Shown here: positions 50,026-61,244 of the stretch, piece after piece
How the letters are laid out: the number at the start of each line of letters is the position of its first letter
Numbering within the stretch: the stretch's first letter is position 1
Assembly: GCA_964035795.1 (NCBI GenBank)
Contig: OZ038320.1
Coordinates: 23,144,589 to 23,208,588, forward strand
Direction: 5' to 3'
DNA length: 64,000 bases
Origin: Pterobdella sp. o SKG-2022
Taxonomy: Eukaryota; Annelida; Clitellata; Hirudinida; Piscicolidae
Translations under genes and position numbers: made by a program
Notes under the pieces: generated by a model
Seen by the model: only the letters and a program-made list of their open reading frames with translations
The model's database searches: none
Told to the model about the DNA's origin: nothing

Positions 50026-51311
50026 AAGCTGTTAGGTTATAAGTAAAAATAAGCTAACAGCCAGTATGAGGAAGATTAAGGCTTTTGCGGATAATTAAAA
50101 GAATGCCAATTGAAAGGCTAAATTTTCATTCAACTTTAAATATTAGAAAAGTAACGTCTTCCAACTGCCCGGGTTTTCAGTCTGCGCTTTCCGGTTTAGT
50201 AAAAATTTAATCATTTTCACGACGACTCACTTTCTTTTGATGAATAAAGAGCTTTGTTTGTTTCAAAAATCATTGTCGGTATGTTAAGAGGACTTATTTT
50301 TATGGCCTATCCACAACTCGTTTTCATGAGTTTGGAAAGAATACAGTATTCAAAAGGTTTCCATTCAAAAAATTTATATATTATCCTGCTTAACATAAAG
50401 ATAATATTAAAAATTGATTTACAAATATTTTAAATAAATTTTTTGACTGCAGTTAATTGTATTTGCAAATCATAACGGTTTGATAAGTTGACCGATGCGT
50501 TAGGATGAGTAAAAGCGCTTGAAAGAGCCGAAAAACATTTTAACCGTACCATATACTTGAATTCTATGTAAATATTTATACGCCAAACGTTGTTAACTGA
50601 CTTCTTTAATATTTTATTATGAAAGTGAGTGAGTTTTAATTTTTATTTCAAACAGCACACTTATCAGTGTTGTAGCAATTTTCCTATTTATGTACTTTAA
50701 AAACGAAAAAATAATGCTTAGAATAGGCGAAATTTTGAAACAATTAATTTAATATTTGAAAATAAGTCAAAATGTAGTCAAGGTAATTTAACACTAAAAT
50801 AATTAAGCAAAATAAACCTAAATTAATTTAAAACTGTTATATATAACCGTACATTTTTTTCTCAAAAGATCATTGTGGCGTACGTTCAAATAAATTAAGA
50901 GCAATTAAAAATATTTAAAATTTTAAAAAACTCTAGCTACTAATTATTGGAAAATAAAATAACTTTAACGGTTTGAAATCTCAGATACCTAAGCATTAAG
51001 ATATACACAACAACAAGTATTCATCCTAAATCACGGACGAAATGTAATCGTGCCGAAAAAGCCAAACCTCGCGCAACTATCAACACTATGAAAGAATCGT
51101 CCCTTTACTTTTTAATAGTTACAACTTACATTCAAAATAATTATGAATGTATACAAGTATTATAATAATATATGACATTAATACGCAAATCATTTAATTT
51201 TAAACTCCTACATACATGCTGATTAATTTACATTATAATTAACGCAAAATCCACTTTAAAATTAAATATATTTCCATGCTATGAAGCAGGAATTGGTTAT
51301 ATTGTAGCAAC
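50026..51311. other. No gene seen, SUCLA2 3' flank
   Basis: AT-rich sequence. The part nearest 51311 should be the SUCLA2 3' UTR. No other feature is supportable. Confidence 0.5.
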
Positions 51312-54300
51312 TTAGATGGGCAACTCAAACTTGACATGGACGTCAACTTGTCTGGCTATATCCACGATATCTGACAATTTTACTGCCTGATGTGAATGTT
51401 TAAAAATTTTTTTATAAGTATGGTCAAAAACTTTCAACAATAAAACAGTAAAATACTAAATGTGTTTGAAAAAAAGGCTCTTGGTGATGCAACACATCAA
51501 AAACCATTATACCGTGAAAACTTGGCCAAACGTCACTTGACGATACAGATGAACTCAAATGGTCAGTGACTTAACAGGGCATAAAAATTACTAATACTCT
51601 GTTTCAGTTGTTCAAAAAACCTAGATGCTTCTTTGATTTGAACAGTAACATTTTTTATTAATGAAGCCAAGATCTGTTTTTGTATTGATCATCGTCAGAC
51701 ACAAAAAGCAAAAATCTCAAAACATTCAAAAGTTATTGAAAATTTAGTACAACTGATTTAAAAGTAAATCTAGAGGCATACTTCACAAACTCTATACACT
51801 AAATCTATAACTTTGCTGATAAAACATTTAGGAGGTTAGAAAACAGAAATTTTTTTATTGCAGAAAGGAGTCTGCAAACACAGAAGCAAGTTGCCGACAG
51901 TTATAAGTTTTCTTATTAAAGTTCAAGAGAAAGATGGTTGCAACAAGGATTTCTAAGAAAAAGTTTACATTGTCGGGTAAATGAAATATATGTGATGGAG
52001 AATAAATTTGGAGTTGCTAGCTTTAAATAAAAATTGACCATCAAGAATCCAGAATACATATATCATAGACTTGTTTTTTCTATTCAATAAATATTAATGT
52101 TTAATAAACGATCGATGACTTACTAGTTTAGCAGCATCATCAAGGTCATCGCAAGCCAGGATCTTAAGCATGGAGGAGGCAATTAGGGCTTTGGCATCAT
52201 CCACCTAGCAAACAGTAAACTCTCAATCATTTTTGTGAACTTCATTTGGTAATCAAAAATAAACACAACGCAAATACCTGGGTTCCCTGAAGTCGCACAA
52301 TGATGGGGATTTTGAGCTTGAGTGTTTCAGCGGCGGCAAGGATACCTTGTGCAATGACATCACACCTCATTATGCCTCCGAAGATGTTCACCAAGATTGT
52401 CTTCACCTGTTTTTGATCTGTTGCTTATAGGCTAGATAGGTATTTCAAAATTTATCTCCAATTTAAATGAACACCATACATCCATCTATATATCTTTTAT
52501 ATAAGACACAACTCACGTTAGGGTCAGAAGTGATGAGCCTGAAGGCTTCAGTGACTTGTTCTGCAGTGGCACCACCTCCCACGTCAAGGAAATTGGCAGG
52601 ATATCCTCCATGCAGACGGATTATGTCCATTGTCGACATAGCTAATCCTGCTCCATTCACTGTGGGAGTTTATGAATATAAATGAGTATTGAATGTTAAA
52701 TTGTGTATTTTAATCATGTATACGTTGACATCATCTTGATAAGGATACTGCTCATAATTTTTAGGTTAGTGAGATTTTTTCAAACATTATAAGGTATTCA
52801 ACTATAAAGATGTTTTCAAAAAAACATGTATATTGGAAAAACTAAAAAATAGTTCAAATTGAATAAAATTTATAATGCGTTCTTATAACTTATATGTTCC
52901 ATTACATCCTTCTGAGCAAAATAGCCTGAAAAATGATAGAAAAAATTAATGATTTAAATATAAAATGGGTTTTACAAGCATTATATAAAAGTTACCGTAT
53001 TACTAAATGATAAATTCAAATTATCATAATAATACTACAATAATTTTCAACTTTTTAGAGACATTTTAATATACTTTTAATCAATATCAATAATCATTAA
53101 CGTCGATATTATGAGAAAATTTAGTACATTTATTTACCAAAAAAGTTAGACATTTCGGTAAGTATAGCCTTATCATAATAGGTGCTAACGTATTATGGTA
53201 AGGCTATACTAACCGAGAATTCTAGCTTTTTTGTTAATAAAGGTAATAAATTTTTTTTCAGAATATCGACGTTAATGATGATTGATATAATAATTTTTAT
53301 AACAAACCATACAATGTAAATGACGTGAAGATCGACAATTAAATAAAAAAAATACTATAAGAAAGAAACATTCTTGAGGATAGAATAAATCAAACAATGA
53401 AGAAAACAGTATTTATTCAATAATTTAAGAAGCTTTTCTTTAAGACAACCTTACAGTATTAATTGATTAACACAAGATTGTGTATAAGAATGCATCAAAT
53501 GATTTGCACCCACCAAGACAGCCAATGGAGCCTTCGAGGGGGATGTAGTTCAGGTTTGCTTGCGATGCCTTCACCTCTTTCTCATCCACCTACCGATACA
53601 TTTTTAAGCCTTGTAGCTTATGTATGATTACATAAGTCATATAAGTAAAATACAATATTGATTATTATGGGTAGGTAACTAAAATCAGTGATACATAATT
53701 TATATAAACTTTGAACTATTAGGAAAAAACAAATTCTTTTGTTAAAACCAGGATTTAAGAAAAAAAACTCAGTAAATTAATTTCATTCAATTTCCCGTGT
53801 ACTTAAATAAAACTAATACACTTAACCGTTATGATTACAAACCTGAGACCAATCTTTAAGATCAAAAATCTCTTTTTGTCTGAACTCAGCGTTGTCATCG
53901 AAGTTCAACTTGCAATCCATGCAGATCACTGCATTAGTTTGTAATTATGATAATAATGGATAGCCAAATGAATAGATGAAAAACCTAACCATTTCCAGTT
54001 GAGAGTTCAGCCATGGGGTTGATCTCAAGAAGAGTGGAGTCTTTAGAAGCAAACAGATTGTACAGTCTAGTAATGATGTCTACCGCCTGTGTCATGAAGA
54101 TTTTTGTAACTAACTTATTTGTTGAATATTACTTTCAAAACTTATCAAACACAACATAACAATGCAACAAATCTCATTATTCTAATGCTGAGAACCAACA
54201 TACACCTGTTCAAGGCATTCTCCTTCAAAGCCCATAAAAGCTGCTACCTTGTGGGCCTCCTCGGGCTGAATGCCCTTGTTTATGTCTACAAACTGCCTGT

Positions 54301-57300
54301 GCATTGTTGTTTTGGTTTATTGTGAAAACTTTATTAAAACTTTTAGAATTATGAAAATTATTGAACATTATTCATTTTAATTATTGAAAAGTACAAAATT
54401 TTTTTGTTAAAAATGTAGTGCATTCAAGTACCAATTAAAAGCTTTGTACATTTCAATAAAATATTCAATTTTCAATAATTTTATAAATAAACTTTAGTTT
54501 AAGAAAATCATTGTAGAATCTATAAAAAAAATTATTAGAAAGTTCATTCAATTTATTAAAAAATAAAATTCATATTAGATTATACTGCTGTAAGAGTCCC
54601 AGAAGCTGGGGAAGATAGTAGTCGGCTGATACATATATGGAAAATAATGTCTTAAAATCTAATGAATGGATTGGCATAATATAAATGGATGTAACAAACA
54701 CAACCTGATGATGGCATCAGGAGAATCTCTGGCTACGTCTTCAATGTTGACTCCTCCTTGGGAACTTGCCAGAATCACCGGACCCTGTCATGATTATGAG
54801 ATACATTTTTAAAAAGCAAACATAAGGCAATAAATCATGATAATTTGGCGAACTGCTTCATTTTGGAAACATACACAAAAATTTACCCACTTACCAAAAA
54901 GAACCCTTAAAATGCCAAAGTATAACACCCAACTAGTGCCTGGATAAAAATCCATAAACACATCAAAATGAAAAGCTTTAATTTTGAAGTTACTTCTTCA
55001 TAATGAATATGCAATCAAATGAAACAACAATACAATGAAATATAAATTAAATTTCAAGTGTTACACACAGCAGCAGCTCGGTCAAGGGCAATGGCAAAGT
55101 AATACTCCCTCCTTGAGTACACCCTTTCACTGATCATCACCTGTGAGAGTAACATCCTGCATGCTAGAACCAACATACAATCTTCAATGTTTATTATGAT
55201 CGTAAATTTTATTATTGTTGTTGTTTTAAATCTTATATATGAATGTCATCAGAAGAAAATGTAATCTTTTAGTATGAAGATTTGTTGATCTGAATTATTA
55301 TTGTTATTACATGTAAGATATAGGTTATTGATTTTTTCAAAAGCCAAACGGTAAAATGAACATTAAAACGGTTTCTCATACTTGAAAATGTTACGTTGAT
55401 TACGAAAAGCTTCGTATCTTAATAAACTAACCAGTGCTCTGAAATTATATTCATATAGGTTATTGTTACACAATTGTTGTAAACAAAGCAATTTCTTATA
55501 ATAAATTGACTTTAAGAACTTCTAGACCACAGAGAGGAGATAGTTCATTAGGCTATTAATCTTCTATTCAAAAGATTTCTTAGGTTATTCTACATAAATG
55601 AAAGGGAACTATACTTATATAATGAATGAACTTATTATTAACCCTGGTTTGGTAAATCTCGATATGAAACCACAAATATGTGCGTTGAACGGCATGATAC
55701 AAGTTTTATAATGATCTAAACCATTACACTCGCAAACATGAGTATAAAGGGTAACTGACCTTTTGGCATGGAGTACCGCCATCCCCTGTTTGTTTAGTCA
55801 TTATCTTGTGTCCAATCATCTGAGAAGCCACTGATTTAGCCTGTTCTGCGCTGCATTGTGTATCATAATAGTTAAATAATAATACTTTTTATCAATCTTA
55901 CATTATCTATTTTATGGATAGACCTCAATATATATATAAACGAAAAATAGCTGATATTTAAAGTAAAAATACAAGTTTTTTAATTTGGATTATGCAAACT
56001 ATGGGTCATTCTATATTAGTTGACTAAGTAACTATGCGAACTATTAGTAAAACAAAAATTTTGGCTGAAAGAAAATTGTTTAAAAATATTCATTTGTTTT
56101 ATTATTCAAAAAGTAATAAAATGAAAGAGAATTATATATAATGTTGTGATAATGAATATATCTACTTAAAATCAATTGAGAATATTTTATAGGGTTCTAC
56201 CACTGAATTTGATGACTAACTCATCATGAACCATTGTAATTTTAAATTCTATTCATCAATTAAATAATAAACAATACACAGATTTTCTAACTCAAGTATC
56301 TTAATTAACCCAAAAAAATACTTAAATCTGAGTTCCATTAACTAAAAAAATAGATAGTTACAAAAAATATGGAAAAATTAAACAAAATGGTTTACAAGTT
56401 CATTAATATATGAAGCCTTTTGATTTTCTTTGAAACAATTGAATGATCATCTGATGATTTCATAATAAATTGAAAAACTCTGAGCATAATAAGCTGTAAG
56501 CTATTGTTTACTTTAATTAATTAATAAATTAAAGCACTAAAGATCTTCTAAAACTTATTGGTACACCTACACATAAATTTAAAACAATTATCAAAACCTG
56601 AAGCATTAAAATATGAAACCAAATAGTATAATAAGCATTAGAATACTAAACAAAACACTTTTATGAGCATTAACATTCAAAACCAAATAATATTATGCAC
56701 ATCAACACCACCACATGACCCCCAACCAACTCATAAACAACTTTGACTCCTCCTTTGAGACCACTGGTAAAGTGACCTTTACCTCTGCCTCCTGTCAAAA
56801 CCTGGGCTTTCAACACCACATCCTTAAGACCATACTCTTTGTCTATGAGAAAAATCACATGAATCATGGAAGAATAACTAATAGTAGAGATTATCAATTA
56901 AAATGTTATGTTGAAGAATAGTCTAATCAAATAGTGAAGAAAACAAACAGAAATTAGTTATTCATATTTATAAATACTAAGATGTAAATTATTTTTTCAA
57001 TATTTTTTGTTTAATGAAATACTAAAAATCTTTGTTCAGGTTAGATATAGATTATGGAGTGATGATTGTTTATTATTCCAAAATTAAGTGGCCATGAATA
57101 CAATTTGAAATTGAAGTTTTACGAGTACTTTTTTAATCATAGAGTTTATTTTAAAATTTTTGCAAAAAAATGAAATTTTCAATTTTTTCTCATTTTAATG
57201 TTATTTATAGTTTATGTAGTTTTAATTTTCCAAGTTGAAATCCATAAAAATTATCAAATATTTTATAGATACAAATTATTTCAAACTGCTATGTAAATAA

Positions 57301-58097
57301 CTTAAATATTTTTCATAACTTAGTTTAATGAAATGATAAAATCACTATGTAACATTCTAAATTCTAATCAGGATCTAAGTGATAAGTGAATAATACTTAT
57401 TTAAAAAGATTAATGAAAAGCTTACACATAAGAAATAAATGCTTATTTATATGACCATCTTTCCATTAGACAGACTCCTGAGTCTCTCAGGTCTTCGAAC
57501 TCTGGTTTGTGGCTACATCAGCCTGTCTCTTCTAACCCTTTTTTATATCACTCCTTCTTGCATATCACCCCTCACTCATGGAACTCTCTTCCACTTAATC
57601 TCCGTCTTTCACCTTCTCTTAAATTTTTTCGCAAGCGTTTAAAGATGCATCTTTATAACCAAATTTCTCTCTCATAGCCCTTCTGATTAGAACAGTGCCT
57701 CTGCAGCAAACCTATTTTGCAAACTGTGCGCTCTACAAATAATAATAATAATAAATAATAATAAAAAATTTTAATGACTGACTAAATTGAGAGCTGATTT
57801 GAAAGGCTTCATCAGGTGAACTGGCAACTTCATAATGTGGTGTGGGTATTGATGCTCCTCGCAAAATATTCATTGCTTGATACTCATGAATATTCAGAAA
57901 CCTTTTGTTAACTACTTGTTGGCTAGGCATTTTACTGCCTAAAAGCTGTTTTTGTTATTAAGATTTTAGGTAAGTTTATTTAACAAATATTGATTGAACT
58001 AAAATTATTTAGATATGTTTTGTATGATAATTACCATAGAAGGGCATCTTTTAGCCAAGGAAAGTGATGAACCAACGTGTTTTAAAAAGGCAGACAT
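51312..58097 (-). CDS. SUCLA2: Succinyl-CoA ligase [ADP-forming] beta subunit, mitochondrial
   Basis: The beta subunit of the TCA-cycle enzyme that converts succinyl-CoA to succinate with ATP formation in the mitochondrial matrix. Fourteen exons: 58097-58035, 57945-57783, 56842-56720, 55845-55760, 55140-55069, 54784-54705, 54296-54206, 54086-53990, 53928-53843, 53589-53514, 52659-52517, 52406-52278, 52204-52124 and 51386-51312. They total 1365 nt, 454 residues (human 463), phases consistent. A basic transit peptide ([17 protein letters not shown]) precedes the ATP-grasp part: [64 protein letters not shown] and [16 protein letters not shown]. The ligase domain has [54 protein letters not shown] and [18 protein letters not shown], ending VKFELPI. 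The [13 protein letters not shown] and [14 protein letters not shown] blocks favour the ATP-specific SUCLA2 over GTP-specific SUCLG2. The donor at 56720 is the least certain junction. Confidence 0.96.
53084..53288. repeat. MITE-like element with terminal inverted repeats, copy A
   Basis: Terminal inverted repeats of about 27 bp: left ATATCAATAATCATTAACG with TCGATATT, right AATATCGACGTTAATGAT with GATTGATAT (one mismatch). Inside, AGTATAGCCTTATCATAATA faces TATTATGGTAAGGCTATACT, so almost the whole 205 bp is palindromic. It lies in a SUCLA2 intron (52659-53514). It is non-coding and presumably mobilised in trans by a DNA transposase. Confidence 0.88.
54573..54640 (-). mobile_element. LINE-A 3' tail fragment
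   Basis: TATTAGATTATACTGCTGTA, then GTCCCAGAAGCTGGG and AGTCGGCTGATAC, match the 3' end of LINE-A (38104-38160). It is a heavily 5'-truncated insertion in a SUCLA2 intron. Confidence 0.8.
57460..57770 (+). mobile_element. LINE 3' end (CR1/L2-like) with (AAT)n tail
   Basis: One frame gives [20 protein letters not shown] then [14 protein letters not shown] and a stop, the typical C-terminus of CR1/L2-type polyproteins. It is followed by CTCTGCAGCAAACC, TTTGCAAACTGTGCGCTCTA and an AATAAT tail. It lies antisense in the first half of SUCLA2 (intron 56842-57783). The same tail occurs at 30200. Confidence 0.82.
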
Positions 58098-61000
58098 TCC
58101 TTAGAAAAAAAATTATATTTAGAAAAGTGAATTATCCTTGCTTATACTTTTTATTTATATCTAGAATTCATTTTGTAATATATTGATTATTAATGCATAA
58201 ATTCAAATGGAAAGTAATAAAATTAAGGTTATCATAATTATAAACAATATAATATTATCCGCTTCACATTATATCCGTGAGAATATAATATAATATAATT
58301 CATAACTATATACATTTTTAAATTCTAATAATTAAATTTCTGAAAGATATATACTCAACTGGATTCTGTACGAAATTCTCAAGCAGAAAATACAACAGTA
58401 ACCAAAGAACTAATGATTTTAAATTGTTTATGAAGGTCAAGTAACATTACGAGGTTTAAAATATGAATTGAACAAAAATCAATTTTTTTAATCTAATATT
58501 TTGAAATTTCACTCTGCAAATATAACATTTTTCAAAAAAAATTTTTCATTTCATACATAAACATATTTTTGAGAAAGAACCGGCACCACCACCATCATTC
58601 AGCTAAAAAAAAATTTCAAGATTATGAATTAATATAAGTTAGATCAGAGATAAAAAAATAATTTCCAAAAGTAGTGTTTTGCAAAAAAAAAGGATTAGAG
58701 GGAGAAAGCAGATTTAGCATAGGAATGAGGGATGGATAAAAAAAAGTTGAAAACAAGTAGAAGATCGTAAGCTAACACGCTTAAAACTATGGGGCTATAA
58801 AAAGAGAAAAAATTAGATGAAAATATTTTGTATATAAGAGAGCAAGTTTTATAGCGATAGTGAAGGATTCAATGTAAGTCAATAAAAGAATAGAAGATAT
58901 GAGAGTATTTAAAGGTATGGGAGACTAGGCGAGCAGAAGAGTTGGAAGCATTAAAAAAGAAAAAAGATTCAGAGATGAATTTAGAAGGATTGAGTTAAAA
59001 ATGCGTGAAGGCACTCCTAGAGAAAAGACTTGAGACAAAAGATTAGTTTTTTAAAAGTTGACTAGAAAGAAAAGAAAAAAAATCTAGGCAGTGAGCAAAA
59101 AAGATAACTAGAGAAAGAAAAAATTGATAAAACAAGAAAAATGAAAGTATAAATAGATCCTTTGGTAACACCCAAAGAAGCAAAAAAGAAGTAATAGTAG
59201 AAAGACGGTTACTAAGGTGAAATAAGCCAGCAAAAAAACTAGAAACAGAATGAAGATTCATGTTGAAGTAAAAGCGAGTGGTCTGCAGTATCAAACGCCA
59301 AAGAGAAATAAGAAAAAAATTACTAAAGCTGAAGCATAAAAGAAAATTAAAAAGTTTCGAAAATAAAGTTTCAGTACTGAGCTATTATGAAAGCGGATTG
59401 AATGCGAGAAAGTGGATTGAATGCGAGAAAGCGGATTGAGGGCGACAAAGAATATTTTTGGCATGTAAGAAAGTAAGCTTGAGATAAACAACTTTTTCAA
59501 GGATTTAAGAACAAAAGGAAAGGTTAGAAATGTAACAGTAATTAAAGATGTTGAAAGGGTCAAAAAGATTCCATAAAAATTTTTGAGCTTGAATATTTCA
59601 TGCTTTTGAAAAATTCTCCTCAGTTGTCAAAGTAAGTTCGTAACTTGTAATTTATACCAACTTCATCTTATTCAAAGGCAATCTTTGAAAAAATTACCTT
59701 CTATAATAAATGAAATTTTAAATTAAAAAATATGTGCAAGTTGATCCATAGCAAAAACAATAAGAAAGTTCTAAACACATAAAAAAAATTTTTAGAAAAA
59801 AAAGGTTTTTTCTATATAAGAGTCATGCTTGCAAGTGCTTAATGTGGCTTCTTCGTTGAGGCTTTCTAGGCCGGTTTTGTCTCTAGTCGTTGATATTTCA
59901 AGTTCTTTTCACATCTATCAAAAACTTAACATAAGACCCTATCGCTACACTAAGAATTGTGGAGAGCAACACGAGATGTTTTGGTTGTTTGTTTGACGTT
60001 CACCAGATAGAAACAGCATAGTTGTCTTCATAAATCAAAGTTTCGGAGAAGTATGACTTATGGAGCTTAGATGTTATTTTGCTAAGTTTGGATTTAAAAA
60101 ATATAGGTACTTTTAAATAAAATCATTTTCTTATGAAACATTTTGGTGTAATTCGTTTCTCTTTGAATTTTTATTTCTCATCAGAATATACTTCATGTAG
60201 AAAAAACAGCTGGTTGATACCAAGTTTGAATTTTTTATTTAAGTCATTTCTAATGCTAATTAAATATTCAGTCAAAGCATATTTCAACAAATCAAATAAT
60301 TTGAGATCATATGTTTTACGTAATCATTACGTTATTTTTTTCATTACAGAGCTTCATTGATATAACAAATGAAATTCAATTTTTAGCATAATTTTAATTT
60401 ACAAAATTAAAAAAATAGTTTTATTGATAATTTTTTTATAATATTTTACCATTATTAAAATTAATCATTAACTTTGCAAATAATATTTCAAATTTTCAAA
60501 CTTGATGTCTTTTGCTTGCTTTTTTTAATACTTTACAGAATCATTATCAAATTACTGAATATGTGAAGTCTTCATCAACTTTATATTACTTTACATCATT
60601 TTTTATTTCTTGTCACACTTGTGTTGGATACTTTATTGATTAGGTAAAAGTTTCTTATTTGTAAAAAAAAGTACTAATTTTTAGTTATGGCATGAAAAAT
60701 CTTATCCACTAAGTGACTTGTAACCCAAAAAAGTATAAATAAGATGAGAAGGCCTTGCGGAAACAGCATCAGCACATTAGCTAATTGTTAATTATTGGTA
60801 TTTATATCTTGATTTTTTATTACACGCTTTTTTTTAAAAGGCTATTTGCGTTCCAGCGTAGACTATAAACGAAGAAAATTCAACTGTGAAGTGAGATTCT
60901 TCAGAATACACTACTCCAGCTAAAAAATCAAACGTTGCCGAAAAATAAGAAAGAAACTAGTTTCAATGAACTCCATCATTTGTTTAAAATTTCTTACACT

Positions 61001-61244
61001 TATCAGATAGGTGAATAGACTGTTAAACTAGATTTGTGCTTTTATGACCACACTACGCTCGAATTGCAAAAACAATTTAATGAAAACTTAAATTTTTTAT
61101 TAATCAATCGTTTATTCAGAAATAAAAAAAAATATAAATTGTTGAATCAGGCAGTCTCAACTGGTATCGATTAACTTTTTCAAATCTGTCATCAAATTTA
61201 TAACATTCTTTTAAATTTTTTTTTCATATTACAACATTTGATTA
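58098..61244. other. Intergenic, SUCLA2 upstream; repeats, no gene seen
   Basis: Holds the SUCLA2 promoter near 58098. At 58690-59570 a purine-rich stretch with broken lysine-rich frames and the phrase ATGGGGCTATAAAAAG (about 58790) looks like transposon debris. At 59390-59447 a 19-bp unit (GAAAGCGGATTGAATGCGA) is present three times. The rest is AT-rich with no supportable exon. Confidence 0.5.

Noticed and set aside
59043..59563. Phe/Leu-rich minus-strand ORFs suggesting membrane proteins
   Set aside because: They are the complement of a purine-rich, low-complexity stretch; no start context, splice structure or family motif.
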